A stretch of DNA of 64,000 nt, from positions 2,439,836 to 2,503,835 of the forward strand of contig ML664176.1 of the NCBI GenBank assembly GCA_007570785.1, given 5' to 3'. The stretch comes from Antilocapra americana (taxonomy: Eukaryota; Chordata; Mammalia; Artiodactyla; Antilocapridae). Positions 20,363-31,361 of this stretch are shown in pieces. The position numbers and the translations under genes were made by a program. Below the pieces are notes generated by a model that did not search any database, was not told where the DNA came from, and was given only the letters and a program-made list of their open reading frames with translations. Position 1 is the first letter of the stretch. Every line of letters begins with the position of its first letter.

Positions 20363-20840
20363 CCTTTGGCTTGAGGAGGGGATCCTTAAGAGCCCTGGTG
20401 AACAGGCATGGGGAGGATATAGCCATTTCTGTGATGCTTCATTGCTCATGTGGAAAATCTGAAGCCTGTGATGGCTTAGCAAATAGATTACACATTGGCT
20501 TGGTTTAAAATAGTGTAATGTGTGTGCCTGTTTCATTTTGTTCACTAGATTGAATTTTGAGGACAACCAAACCCTTCTTTTGCCCAGCAGTCTTGGGGGT
20601 GTGTCAAACATCCTGATGCCACAGTCAGAGGAGAAAACGCCTTGGCGAAGCTGGACTTGAGCTGGAGGCCAAGTGCACTGAATTTTGGTGTCTTTCCTTG
20701 CGGTGCTGGCTGTGTCAGCCAGGCCATTACAACTTCTTATCACTCATATGTCATATTAGTTGAACTCAATGAAGTCATTTTCCATTGAGGTCTAGTTGAC
20801 TTACCATGTTGTGTTAGTTTCAAATGTACAGCAAAGTGAT

Positions 20841-20950
20841 TCACACACACACACACACACACACATATGTACACACACACACACACATATATTGTTGTTT
20901 AGTCAACAACATACATACACACCACACACACACATATATACGCACATATA
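20841..20950. repeat. (CA)n/(TA)n compound microsatellite
   Basis: CA runs at about 20841-20864, 20872-20886 and 20920-20934, separated by 'atatattgttgtttagtcaa' and similar AT-rich pieces. It grew where the L1 3' UTR is naturally TA/CA-rich. Confidence 0.85.
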
Positions 20951-20951
20951 C

Positions 20952-21147
20952 ATTGTTGTTGAGTCACTCAGTCATGTCCGACTCTTTGTGATCCCATTGA
21001 CCAGTCTGCCAGGCTCCTCTGTCCAGGCAAGAATCCTGGAGTGGGTGGCCATTTCCTTCTCCAGGGGATCTTCCTGACCCAGGAATCAAACCCATGTCTC
21101 CTGCATTGGCAGGCAGATTCTTTACCACTGAGCCACCCAGGAAGCCC
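20952..21147 (-). mobile_element. Bov-tA SINE inside L1
   Basis: Antisense Bov-tA from 'gttgttgagtcactcagtca' to 'gagccacccaggaagccc'. It interrupts the L1 3' UTR. About 15 bp typical of the middle of the element ('ccatgggattct' region) is deleted near 21022. Confidence 0.93.
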
Positions 21148-21576
21148 TACCACATTTATATACATATATCTAAATATACACATATATGTCTGTTCTTTTT
21201 CAGATTCTTTTCCCTTGTAGGTGATTACAAAATATTGAGTGTATCCCTGTGCTGTACAGTAGGTTCTTGTTGGTTATCTATTTATGTATATATATCGGTG
21301 AAGGATTAACAAAAGTATATAATGTGTCGATAAATTAGATCCTTTTAGATTATGACAGAAACAAATAAGTCATTAGTGCCAGAGGTTTCATTTGTTTTGA
21401 AAACTGAGTGGGAATCCCATGCTTTGGTTTCAGCGGTAGAATGCCAGTGTTTTGGGGGGACTGGGTTTGAGAACCATTGGGCTTCTGTGTGCACCTCAGC
21501 CGGTCTGGTAAGAAGCCAGGTTCTGGCTTGGTCATTCAACTGGAGACTGACGTGCTGTGTTCAACTGTTCCAAGTG

Positions 21577-21746
21577 TACTTCTGGGACCAGCAGCTCAGT
21601 TATCACCTAGGAACTGATAGAGAAGCAGGGGCCCCAGGCCCTTCCCTCACCTGCTGATTCATAACTCTGGGGCAGGGGTCCAGGAGCCTGCGTTGGAACA
21701 AGTTCTGCAGGGTGTTTGACTGCACACCAAGGTTTGAGAACCGCTG
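21577..21746 (+). mobile_element. MER5-like hAT element
   Basis: 'ggaccagcagctcagttatc', 'acctgctgattcataactct' and the terminal 'gtttgagaaccgctg' identify a MER5-type element. A further 'gggtttgagaaccattggg' at 21464-21482 suggests a second end or neighbour. Confidence 0.65.
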
Positions 21747-21781
21747 CTATGTAGTTCTTTTTTAAATACAGATAGTCAATT

Positions 21782-21905
21782 TATTTCTTTTTCTTTTGGC
21801 CGTGATGCATGGCACTGGGATCTCATTTCCCTGACCAAGGATGCAACCCATGTTCCCTGCATTGGGAATGGGGAGTCTTAGCCACTGGACCACCAGGCAA
21901 GTCCC
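21782..21905 (-). mobile_element. CHR-type SINE fragment
   Basis: Antisense CHR SINE: 'ttttcttttggccgtgatgc' to 'ggaccaccaggcaagtccc'. No clear TSD. Confidence 0.88.
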
Positions 21906-22699
21906 TGCCATATCGTTCTCACACAACAAGAGCTGTTTGGATGTGCAGTCTGGTGGGTCATTTCCTGAAGCCTTCCCATTGGGTTGGGTTCTTGTTCTGG
22001 TAACCCAGGCCAAGATAATGGGGGGTTAATAGAGCTAGATTTCCATTAGTTCTCAGTAATATTTAACAATAGCCCACAGTCTGGATGCAGCTCACCTCAG
22101 ACCGGTCTCTGCAAAAAGCACGCTCTGATGGTGACTAGATGAATCAATTTCAGGACATTTCCTCTCAAGGATGTCTCTGATAGTGTTCCTGTCAGGGGTA
22201 GACAGAGATGAACAGGTTTCAGGGAGGAAAGAACAGGAGAGGTGCCAAAACTGGCTGAGGACCTTGCAGAGAGACAGGTTTCCCCTGCGGAAACATCACA
22301 ACAAGCAGTGGGGTTAAGAGGGGGATGTTTTTCACCTGTGTTTCTGCTGGCCGTGCGATAGCAGAAATGTTTGATGAGCATTCGTCTCTTGAAAGGATGT
22401 TTTCATTCCATTAGTTCAAACAGAGCTCTTTGTTTGAGAAACATTTCCTTGTGGAACAAATGTTTCCAACTGAATCAAACTGAGTATGGAGATAGTATTG
22501 ACTTGAGTTAAAGCTTTCCATCCATTCATGCTTTCTCTGTGCTGGGCAACAGCAAGAGTGGAGTAAGACAGAATTCCTTGCTATGATAGGGGTTTGCCCA
22601 GAGGAAGGGGCAGCTGTCAGTCTTTCTTGGCAGAGGGCACAGTTTAAGGGCAGTCAGCCACAGCTCAGGGGATCTGGCATCTGCTGGGATTGTTTCTCT
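21906..22699. other. no recognised feature
   Basis: Unclassified DNA. The minus frame 22097-22381 (94 codons) has no recognisable motif. Confidence 0.5.
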
Positions 22700-22711
22700 G
22701 GCCCTTGGGGT

Positions 22712-25282
22712 TCAGCTCAGTTCAGTTCAGTCGCTCAGTCATGTCTGACTCTTTGTGACCCCATGAACCACAGCACACCAGGCCTCCCTGTCTATCACCA
22801 CCTCCTGGAGTTTACCCAAATTCATGTCCATTGAGTCGGTGATGCCATCTAACCATTTCATCCTCTATGTCCCCTTCTCCTCCTTCCTAAAATCTTTCCC
22901 AACATCAGGGTCTTTTCAAATGAGTCAGCTCTTTGCATCAGTGGCTAAAATACTGGAGTTTTAGCTTTAACATCAGTCCTTCCAATGAACACCCAGGACC
23001 GATTTCTCTTAGGATGGACTGGTTGGATCTTCTTGTAGTCCAAGGGACTCTCAAGAGTCTTCTCCAACACCACAGTTCAAAAGCATCAATTCTTCAGTGC
23101 TCAACCTTCTTTATAGTCCAACTCTCACATCCATACATGACCACTGGAAAAACCATAGTCTTGACTAGACGGACCTTTGCTGACAAAGTAATGTCTCTGC
23201 TTTTTAATATGCTGTCTAGGTTGGTCATAACTTTCCTTCCAAGGAGTAAGTGTATTTTAATTTCATGGCTGCAATCACCATTTGCAGTGATTCTGGAGCC
23301 CCCCAAAATAAAGTCAGCCACTGTTTCCACTGTTCCCCATCTATTTGCCATAAAGTGATGGGACTGGATGCCATGATCTTAGTTTTCTGAATGCTGAGCT
23401 TTAAGCCAACTTTTTCACTCTCCTCTTTCACTTTCAGCAAGAGGCTCTTTAGTTCTTCTTCCCTTTCTGCCATGAGGGTGGTGTCATCAGCATATCTGAG
23501 GTTATTGATGTTTCTCCCGGAAATCCTGATTCCAGCTTATGCTTCTTCCAGCCCAGCATTTCTCATGATGTACTCTGCATATAAGTTAAATAAGCAGGGT
23601 GACAATATACAGCCTTGACATACTCCTTTTTGTATTTGGAACCAGTCTGTTGTTCCTTGTCCAGTTGTAACTGTTGCTTCCTGACCTGCATACCTGTTTC
23701 TCAAGAGACAGGTTAGATGGTCTGGTATTCCCATCTCTTTCAGAATTTTCCACAGTTTATTGTGATCCACACAGTCAAAGGCTTTGGCATAGTCAATAAA
23801 GCAGAAATAGATGTTTTTCTGAAACTCTCTTGCTTTTTTGATGATCCAGCGAATGTTGGCAATTTGATCTCTGGTTCTTCTACCTTTTCTAAAACCAACT
23901 TGAACATCTGGAAGTTCACAGTTCACATAGTGTTGAAGCCTGGCTTGAAGAATTTTGAGCATTACTTTGCTAGTGTGTGAGATGAGTGCAGTTGTGCAAT
24001 TTGAGCATTCTTTGGCATTGCCTTTCTTTGGGATTGGAATGAAAACTGACTTTTTCCAGTCCTGTGGCCACTGCTGAGTTTTCCAAATTTGCTGACATAT
24101 TGATTGCAGCACTTTCACAGCATCATCTTTTAGGATTTGAAATAGCTCAACTGGAATTCTATCACCTCACCTAGCTTTGATCCTAGTGATACTTTAAAAC
24201 CCACTTGACTTCACATTCCAGGATGTCTTTCTCTAGGTGAGTGATCACACCATTGTGATTATCTGGGTTGTGAAGATCTTTTGCCACCTCTTCTTAATAT
24301 CTTCTGCTTCTGTTAGGTCCATACCATTTCTGTCCTTTATTGAGCCCATCTTTGCATGAAATGTTCCCTTGGTATCTAATTTTCTTGAAGAGATATCTGG
24401 TCTTTCCCATTCTATTGTTTTCATCTATTTCTTTGCATTGATCACTGAGGAAGGCTTTCTTATCTCTCCTTGCTATTCTTTGGAACTCTGCATTCAGATG
24501 AGTATATCCTTCCTTTTCTCCTTTGCCTTTAGCTTCTCCTCTTTTCACAGCTATTTGTAAGGCCTCCTCGGACAGCCGTTTTGCTTTTTTGCATTTCTTT
24601 TTCTTGGGGATTGTCTTGGTCCCTGTCTCCTGTACAATGTCACGAACCTCCATCCATAGTTCATCAGGCACTCTGTCTATCAGATCTAATCCTTTAAATC
24701 TATTTCTCACTTCTACTGTACAGTCATAAGGGAGTTGATTTAGGTCATACTTGAATGGTCTAGTGGTTTTCCCCACTTTCTTCAATTTAAGTCTGAATTT
24801 GGCAATAAGGAGTTCATGATCTGAGCCACAAGTCAGCTGCCGGCCTTGTTTTTGCTGACTGTATAGAGCTTCTCCATCTTTGGCTGCAAACAATATAATC
24901 AGTCTGATTTCAGTGTCAACCATCTGGTGATGTCCATGTGTAGAGTCTTCTCTTGTGTTGTTGGAAGAGGGTGTTTGCTATGACCAGTGAGTTCTCTTGG
25001 CAAAACTCTATTAGTCTTTGGCCTGCTTCATTCTGTACTCCAAGGCCAATTTGCCTGTTATTCCAGGTATTTCTTGACTTCCTACTTTTGCATTCCAGTC
25101 CCCTATAATGAAAAGGACATCATTTTTGGGTGTTAGTTCTAAAAGGTCTTGTAGGTCTTCATAGAACCATTCAACTTCAGCTTCTTCAGCATTACTGGTT
25201 GGGGCATAGACTTGGATTACTGTGATATTGAATGATTTGCCGTGGAAAGGGACAGAGATCATTCTGTCGTTGGAGTATGTGA
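22712..25282 (-). mobile_element. BovB LINE, about 2.6 kb, with 12 bp TSD
   Basis: The longest BovB here, antisense: 3' end at 22712, 5' truncation at about 25271, where recognisable BovB ('cattctgtcgtt') gives way to 11 bp of filler. The TSD GGCCCTTGGGGT is perfect at 22700-22711 and 25283-25294. A full BovB is about 3.2 kb, so roughly 0.6 kb of the 5' part (early endonuclease domain) is missing. BovB is an RTE-clade element known to have entered ruminants horizontally. Confidence 0.96.
22950..25262 (-). pseudogene. BovB ORF2 pseudogene (endonuclease/reverse transcriptase)
   Basis: Broken polyprotein frame on the minus strand. In order: the end of the apurinic-type endonuclease (25011-25262, with 'VYAPTSNAEEAEVEWFYED' and 'GDWNAKVGSQ'), a linker (24294-24923, 'ADHELLIAKFRLKLKKVGKT'-like, with an S in place of A), the reverse transcriptase (23537-24118, with 'FIPIPKKGNAKE', 'FIDYAKAFDCVDHNK' and 'GVCQGCILSPCLFNLYAEYI'), the Y-A-D-D active site at 23482-23493, and C-terminal pieces (23094-23473, '[12 protein letters not shown]'). 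Shifts and stops between these frames, and loss of the N-terminal endonuclease, make it inactive. Several smaller plus-strand frames here are antisense shadows. Confidence 0.93.
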
Positions 25283-25294
25283 GGCCCTTGGGGT

Positions 25295-26017
25295 ATGTGG
25301 GGCTAATGGAAAAGACGGTCCCCAGACTACAACCTGCCTTTTCTTTTAGGATCTCTGAGCAGGTTATGGAGATGACTGTCCCATGCCCATATGGCCAACT
25401 GCATCATAAAGCCATAATAGTACCCCATTTAGTTAGTGTAAGATAACTAAAATAAAAAATAACTTAAAAATAACTTCTAGGAGGTTGGATCTGGGTGCAG
25501 ATTGGGGCATTTCTGTGAGGAGTGTTAGGGAAATACAATTAAAGACAGAATCTCCTCCCAGACCAGAACACCTCCTTACAAAGAGATGAGAAAGAAAACC
25601 ATTTTGTTATTGAATAAACATTAAACCAGAATGTGATACACATCACAGGCAGCCTGTTGTGAGGATTGCAAAGCTAGAGATAACAAAGTTGGAATGAATT
25701 CTCAGTCTTTTCTGTAACTATGTGGGCACAATGCATTGTATTCAAGCCTTCAAAATAGAATTGCTCCATTTGTCAAGTCTTTACCACTGGAGGTAGGGCT
25801 TGCACTTTGGAGTCTGGTGACAAAGTTAGGTCCTATTCCTCCCAGGAAACTGAGCTTTATTTTCCTTAATGATTACATTTTAAAGAGGTGATTCTCCAGT
25901 AGTTGTGAGAGAGGCATATTTAGTATTTGATCTTATGGGAGCAGCCCTGTCGTAAGGTGAGGGTGGCTTATGTATCCTGGAATCAAGGATCTTCTTCAGT
26001 TCATTGGGGTTCCTACC
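25295..26017. other. no recognised feature
   Basis: Unclassified DNA. 'ccttttcttttaggatct' at about 25337 resembles a splice acceptor, but nothing downstream reads as an exon. The 25440-25640 stretch could be LTR-derived. Confidence 0.4.
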
Positions 26018-26140
26018 TACTGATGTAGTCACTGACCTTGGACAAGTACCTCTCCTTTCTGGCCTTAGGATTCCCATGTGAAAAAGAGGTTGGACTAAGC
26101 TCTTTGGTCTCACATTTTGGAGCTCTCTTCCCATTTCATT
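26018..26140 (+). mobile_element. MIR SINE
   Basis: 'cactgaccttggacaagtac', 'atgtgaaaaagaggttggac' and 'ttttggagctctc' follow the sense MIR closely. Confidence 0.75.
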
Positions 26141-26394
26141 TCCCCAAGCTGCCATTTTTTCTCTTCTTAAGCCTGGTCAGACAGCGGTTGCAGCCTGGGT
26201 CAGAAATCTTACTGGTTCATACATATGTGCAGATCGAGTTACAAACCAGCTTTTGGAGCTCCAGTTGGGAGTGCCTCGAAGATGCATCAGGTCTTGGGGT
26301 ACCATTGGACAGAGCCACCTGCTTCTCCCCCAAGGCGGTAAGGTCCTGAAGGATAATTCTGTAGCAGACGGAATTTGACTGAAACTAAAGCAAG

Positions 26395-26960
26395 GTCAAT
26401 TTGGTGATACCGTGTTGTGGTATAGTACAGTGTTTATTGCGGGGGCACCACGTGAGGAAAACGGGCAGCTTGTACCCAGAAGACCTGAACTTCCTGGTGG
26501 CTTTCAGGTGAGAGTTTAAAAAGGCAGCATTAGGGGTGAGGGATGCAGGATGTGCGATCAGCTTGTGGACCTATTTCTGATTGGTTAGTGGTGAGGTAAT
26601 AGGGTGATGTTTCAGGAATCAGTCATCAGCCTTCTGCTTCCACCTGGTCGAGGGTTTATAGGCTTGTGGTCAGCTTGTCATCACCATCCTCCACCTGTGT
26701 TTCGGTCTTAGTTTTTTCAGAACAATCAAAGATATGCATCAGATTGTTATCTATATCCCTTTGGGAGGAACTGGGAGTCCTGTGACCCTACTGTTTTAAT
26801 CATTAACTGTTTGAGTCTGAGTGCTCTTTGAAACTCTGGGAAGCCTAGGAGACCAAAGCTTTTTTTTCTTTTTTTTTTTTCCAGACAGGAAATGGGGGAC
26901 AAGGAGGGACTTCTGTGCATGGGAAGGCCCCATAGGATTCTGCTCGGTTTCAATCTTTGC
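26395..26960 (-). mobile_element. probable ruminant ERV solo LTR (antisense)
   Basis: 'acagtgtttattgcggggg' (polyadenylation signal region on the minus strand), then 'ctgattggttagtggtgagg', 'ttctgcttccacctggtcga' and 'gcttgtggtcagcttgtcat', are familiar from ruminant ERV LTRs. The T run near 26860-26880 and the GAAATGGGG-type stretch lie at the far end. No retroviral coding sequence is adjacent. Boundaries are approximate. Confidence 0.5.
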
Positions 26961-27184
26961 TCTTTATCTGACTCACCCTACCTTTATAAGGTGATTAAAA
27001 TTACTTAATTTGTCACCCTCCTTCCCCAATTTGTTGCCTTTGATACATTTGTCTCTTTTCCCCGCTCCAGTCAGAATCTTCACTAGCTTACTTTCTGGCT
27101 ATTCTCTAAAGGAAGTAGTGAGACTTTATGCGCCTTTTAGCCCAAACATTTTATGCTCCCTTCCTCTAATGCCTGAGGAAGCCT

Positions 27185-27413
27185 CACGTCATGGTCACAT
27201 GTGTGCTCAGTTATGTGTCCAGCTCTTTGTGATCCCATGGAAACCGTAGCCCACAGGCTCCTCTGTCCATGGGATTCTCCAGGCAAGAATACTGGAGTGG
27301 CTTGCTGTTTCCTCCTCCAGGGGATCTTCCCGACCCAGAGATTGAACCCGCCTCTCTTGTGTCTCCTGCATTGGCAGGCAGAATCTTTACCACTGCACCA
27401 CCTGGGAAGTCCC
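27185..27413 (-). mobile_element. Bov-tA SINE with 10 bp TSD
   Basis: Antisense Bov-tA. TSD GAGGAAGCYT at 27175-27184 and 27414-27423, one mismatch. Confidence 0.94.
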
Positions 27414-27423
27414 GAGGAAGCTT

Positions 27424-27941
27424 AAACTGCTTTACCTTGGTCTTTCTGAGGTCTCGCCAAGGAACTTTGAGTTGACTGACAGTGCTTATGTGCAGAACTT
27501 TCCTATCAGATGATGGCTTCAGTGAATTGCTCATCCTTCACTTACCAAGTCAGGAAATTCTTTTCCCTGCCCGATTCAGCCCTACTGTGGGAACCTCACC
27601 CTTGGCATCTGGGTTCTGTGAGAGCCGAATCCAGTCTAGATGGAGACTTGTGAAGCTAGAGCTAAGAAAAGCTTCCAAGGGCTCTGAGCCTGGCGGTAGG
27701 AAATGAGCACCTGACTCTTGGCCACAACAGTGCCAGTGGGCAGTGAGGGGGCACCACTGAAGGATTTTGTATTTAGTGGGACAAAAATGTAAAAAGTAGC
27801 ATTTTCAGATCTTTCCCTCCGTTTTATCCTGTTGCACCCCTTTCCTTCCCCTATACATTCATTTTCAGACCAGTGTGTGGTTTATCATCTCTGGTTACCT
27901 GTATTCTGGCTTGTCTTGAATTCTACCTGGTACTAAATGTA
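27424..27941. other. no recognised feature
   Basis: Unclassified DNA with a 74-codon plus frame (27482-27706) of no recognisable content. Confidence 0.5.
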
Positions 27942-27953
27942 GAGAAGACACAG

Positions 27954-28090
27954 GGACTTCCCTGGTGGTCCAGTGGTAAAGACTATGCACTTTCAGTGTA
28001 GGGGGCATGGCTTTGATCCCTGGTCAGGAAAATAAGATTCCATATGCTGCATGGCCAAAAGAGTTGAAAAAAAAAAAAAAAAGAGAGACA
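27954..28090 (+). mobile_element. CHR-type SINE with TSD
   Basis: Sense CHR SINE with the 'ggtggtccagtggtaaagac' head, B-box 'ctttgatccctggtc' and a poly-A tail of about 16. TSD GAGARGACACAG at 27942-27953 and 28091-28102, one mismatch in 12. Confidence 0.95.
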
Positions 28091-28184
28091 GAGAGGACAC
28101 AGCATGTCCCCACCCCTAATCCTTGGATTTTGATGTGGCATGGGGAGAAAGGAAGGGTCCTTCTGGAGAGTTGTGGGGCCTTGG

Positions 28185-28335
28185 GCAATTCCCTCACTGT
28201 GGCTGATCTCAGTTGTTTATCTGTTAAATCTACTTATTGATGTGTCACCCAGGGGATGGTGGGGACCAAGTAGGACAGTGGCTGCTCCACTCAGCACAGT
28301 GCTTGGCTCACAGTAGGTGCTCTGGAAATCTGCTT
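28185..28335 (+). mobile_element. MIR SINE
   Basis: 'gggcaattccctcactgtgg', 'cagtgcttggctcacagtag' and 'gtgctctggaaatctg' follow the MIR 3' half in sense. Confidence 0.65.
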
Positions 28336-28569
28336 CCACGCTCTTCCTCGTGGTCTCTCTCCTGGTTGAACCTGTCATCTTTAAGACAGGCCATTATGTG
28401 CATATACTGATCTAGAATCAAAAAAACTTTTCAAATATTCACAGTGAAAAATCCCTCATGCTTTTACCCTAGGAGCAGTCCTTGTTCCTTCTGATGACTA
28501 AGAAAAGAAAGCGTTTAATATGGAATGCTTTGGAAAGAAGACCCATCAGTCCTGTCTGATTATGGTAGT

Positions 28570-29000
28570 TATTGGCCACATGTGACGTCGAATGCTTGAA
28601 ATGTGGCTAGTGGGGTTGACAAATAGAATTTCTGAATTTACATAATCCATTTAAATGTAAATTTAAAATCAGTTTCTCAATTTGGTGATGGGGTGTGTTT
28701 GGAATAACTTGAGTGTGTGAATCAGCCTTTTCAACCTTAAGTGTTATGAATTCAAAATATAGATCACACATTTATTTCCAATGAAGATTTTGTATCCAGA
28801 TTAAGAAGTGTGCAGTAAATGTAAAGTACACACCAGATTTCAAAGACTTGGCATAAAAAAAAGACTGTAAAATATCTTATTAATGATTTTTTATATTGAT
28901 TAAATGTTGAAATGATAATATCTTGGGTATATCAGATTAAGTAAAATGCATTACTAAAAGCATGTTCACGTGTGTCTTTTTACTTTTTTAAATGTAGTTA
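28570..29000. mobile_element. hAT-type non-autonomous DNA transposon (MER1/MER33-like)
   Basis: 'tggccacatgtgacgtcgaa' and 'gcttgaaatgtggctagtgg', then 'acaccagatttcaaagactt' and 'gtaaaatatcttattaatga', follow a common mammalian hAT-derived repeat. The exact subfamily is not certain, and one terminus is missing. Confidence 0.65.
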
Positions 29001-29447
29001 CTGGAAAATTTAAAATCACATGTATGACTCAAGTTATATTTCTGTATGAAAAATGTATGACTCATATTTCTTTTGGGTGTCTCTGGCTTAGACCCTGGTC
29101 TGTCAGAAGTGAATCGGAAGTCCACAAAGAAGCTGCTGGTTCCAGAAGTTGCTAGAGAGTGATGCTTTCTGGGGTCTTCCTCTGTGACCTGCATATGTAA
29201 GGAGCAGTGAGTGCTGGCCACTTAAAAGTTCTAAACCACTGGAGCATGCTCCTGACCTCAGTAGTGTGTCCTCCTGGGGCAAGACGGGGAGGGCATTCCT
29301 TTGGTAAGGGCTGCTTTGTTCCACGGGGAGGCCTGAACTCTTTGGTTCCCGACAGCTCCAGGGACTCCTCGTCTCCGTCAGGTCTACTTCCTGAAAGATG
29401 GCTCTCCCCTAGGGCTCTTTGAGTTCCTTGTTGATCCAACTTGGCTT
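29001..29447. other. no recognised feature
   Basis: Unclassified DNA with overlapping frames on both strands (29152-29439 minus, 29207-29422 plus), none with recognisable content. Confidence 0.5.
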
Positions 29448-29458
29448 CCTTCTGATTT

Positions 29459-29653
29459 AAAAAAAAAAAAAAAAAATTTAATTTAAATTGATTTATTTAT
29501 TTGGCTGCGCAGGGTCTTAGTTGCAATATGCAGGATCTTCGCTCTTTGTTGTGGCATGTGAACTCTTAGTTGCAGTGTGTGGGATCTGGATTGAACCTGG
29601 GTCCCCTGCATTAGGCGCACAGAGTCTTAGCCACTGGACCACCAGGGAAGTCC
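29459..29653 (-). mobile_element. CHR-type SINE with 11 bp TSD
   Basis: Antisense CHR SINE with its A/T-rich tail at the left and 'ggaccaccagggaagtccc' at the right. TSD CCTTCKGATTT at 29448-29458 and 29654-29664, one mismatch. Confidence 0.95.
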
Positions 29654-29965
29654 CCTTCGGATTTTATGTTCGACCCCCAGTCAAAGAACAGTAACAGCAA
29701 TCAACTGTGAAAAAGTTGGGAAATTCAAAACAGTGTCACACTGTATAGCAGACATGCTTGAAAGCCATGTGGTCCAGAATTTGATGCATTCATAGTCAAG
29801 TTGTTGGCCAGCAAGTACTCTGCCAGCTAGTTGTATTGCATGTAAACAATTTTAAATGCTCTCATTTAAAAAGTAATGAAGTTTGAGTTGAGTAAATATT
29901 TTCAATAGAATTTCATACCACTTTGGATGATGATGGTTAACCAATCCTGACTTAAAAATGAAATC
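29654..29965. other. no recognised feature
   Basis: AT-rich unclassified DNA without notable open frames. Confidence 0.5.
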
Positions 29966-30063
29966 AGTGTGTTATTCAGTCATTCAGAAGGCATCCTCTG
30001 AACACCCCTATGTGTGGGATTCTTGAGGCAAGAATACTGAAGTTTTGCCATTCCCTTCTCCAG
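29966..30063 (-). mobile_element. Bov-tA SINE fragment
   Basis: 'gtgttattcagtcattcaga' and 'ttgaggcaagaatactgaag' to 'cattcccttctccag' are the Bov-A half of an antisense Bov-tA. The tRNA-like head is missing, and the copy abuts a BovB in the opposite orientation. Confidence 0.75.
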
Positions 30064-30428
30064 TGGACCACTTAAAACTCAACATTCAAAAAACTAAGAT
30101 CATGGCATCTGGTCCCATCATTTCATGGCAAACAGATGGGGAAAAAGTGGAAACAGTGGCAAATTCTGTTTTCTTAGGCTCCAAAATCACTGCAGATGGT
30201 GACTGCAGCCATGAAATTAAAAGACCTTGCTCTTTGACAAACCTAGACAGTGTATTAAAAAGCAGAGGCATCACTTTGCTGACAAAGGCATGTAAGTTAA
30301 AGCTATGGTTTTTTCCAGTAGTCATGTATGGATGTGAGAGTTGCAAGGCTGAATGCTGAAGAATTGATGCTTTTGAACTGTGGTGTTGGAGAAGACTCTT
30401 GAGAGTCCTTTGGACTGTAAGGAGGTAA
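30064..30428 (+). mobile_element. BovB LINE internal fragment
   Basis: Sense BovB from just after the Y-A-D-D region ('aaactcaacattcaaaaaac') to 'ttggactgtaaggagg'. It is truncated at both ends and so lacks the 3' tail. The frame 30045-30359 carries 'KLNIQKTKIMASGPIISWQT' and 'DGDCSHEIK', with deletions relative to other copies. Loss of the 3' end argues for later deletion and not simple target-primed truncation. Confidence 0.9.
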
Positions 30429-30845
30429 AACTTTCTTGTTGAGAACTTCAAAAGCAGTCAGTTGCTGTTAATTTTAAATTGCAGTTATTATATTACTGTA
30501 ATTGTCTTCTAATTATCTGCATAGCAGGTCATTTACACTGCAGTTTTTCAGAGCATGATAACCAGACTTAGGAGGAGCCTTGGAGAACTCCAAATTGAAG
30601 GTGCCAGGAATTTCTTTTCTAAAGAGTTGTCCTCCTCTCACTGTTGTCTCCCCTTTGGTCCTGATCCTGTCCCCTGGCACCCCAGCAGTAATGTAGAAAT
30701 GCCTTCCACAGGGAAGTCCCCACGTCCTATTTCCACGCTTCATGCCATCTTTTAACTAGGCTAAATGTCCCTTTTATTCAACCCATCTTCAACAACTCCT
30801 CACATGTGTGGTTTCTGGATTGTTGACCTTCTTGGTTCCATTCTT
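30429..30845. other. no recognised feature
   Basis: Unclassified DNA. Plus and minus frames at 30513-30755 overlap and have no recognisable content. Confidence 0.5.
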
Positions 30846-30965
30846 TGGTCACTGGTTCTCAGCCCAGCTGGAGAATCTTGTAAGCTGGCACATCCTGGAC
30901 CTTCTCCCAGAGACTGGTTTAGAGAGTCTAGAGTGCAGTGTGGGCACCTGGTCTTTAAAACCAAC
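30846..30965 (+). mobile_element. MER5-like hAT fragment
   Basis: 'cactggttctcagcccagct' then 'cccagagactggtttagaga' and 'gggcacctggtctttaaaac' resemble MER5-type elements from the left terminus on. Confidence 0.55.
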
Positions 30966-31361
30966 ATGGAATGACCACCCAGTCACTCAAATAGCTATGC
31001 AGCGCAGTGCAGAGCAATGTGGGGCTGGCTTCTCCCATGAGGAGGAAGATGTCCTTATATAGCCCAGAATCACATTAGCTTAGAAAGTCATCAGAAGGGT
31101 GTGGCTTTTCACCAGCACCCCATCTCTATATCTTACCTATAATAGATAGGTACCCTGCAAATGTGTAAGAGCAAATGGATGGTCCCTAAAACCACAGATC
31201 TTATCCATGTGAACTGTCGGTAAAAATCAGATATCCCGCATCTCTACTGATGAAATTCTTAAGATACCAAATTCAGGGCTTTAATGGACTCTTTGCTTTC
31301 ACTGGGTAACATCCCTCTCTGCCATAGTTGACCTTGATGGTAGTCCTAACTCCATGCTGTC

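Larger units (their letters stand above)
20780..21298 (-). mobile_element. L1 3' UTR (antisense) with (CA)n and a SINE
   Basis: 'tagttgacttaccatgttgt', 'tacagcaaagtgattcacac', then after the SINE 'ttttcagattcttttccctt' and 'gtgctgtacagtaggttctt', are the antisense L1 3' UTR. It is the same family as the copy at 7300-7619, with the L1 3' end at the low coordinate. Confidence 0.85.

Noticed and set aside
20093..20743. 216-codon minus-strand frame, the longest in the window
   Set aside because: It reads through a Bov-tA SINE and unrelated flanking DNA; the SINE part is the typical antisense translation seen at many loci here.
20952..21147. regularly recurring repeats as a CRISPR-like or other array
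   Set aside because: The repeats are dispersed Bov-tA/CHR SINEs in both orientations with irregular spacing and TSDs; there are no uniform spacers or cas genes.
25320..25360. splice-acceptor-like polypyrimidine tract with AG
   Set aside because: No downstream exon-like reading frame or donor can be supported, and such motifs occur by chance in T-rich DNA.
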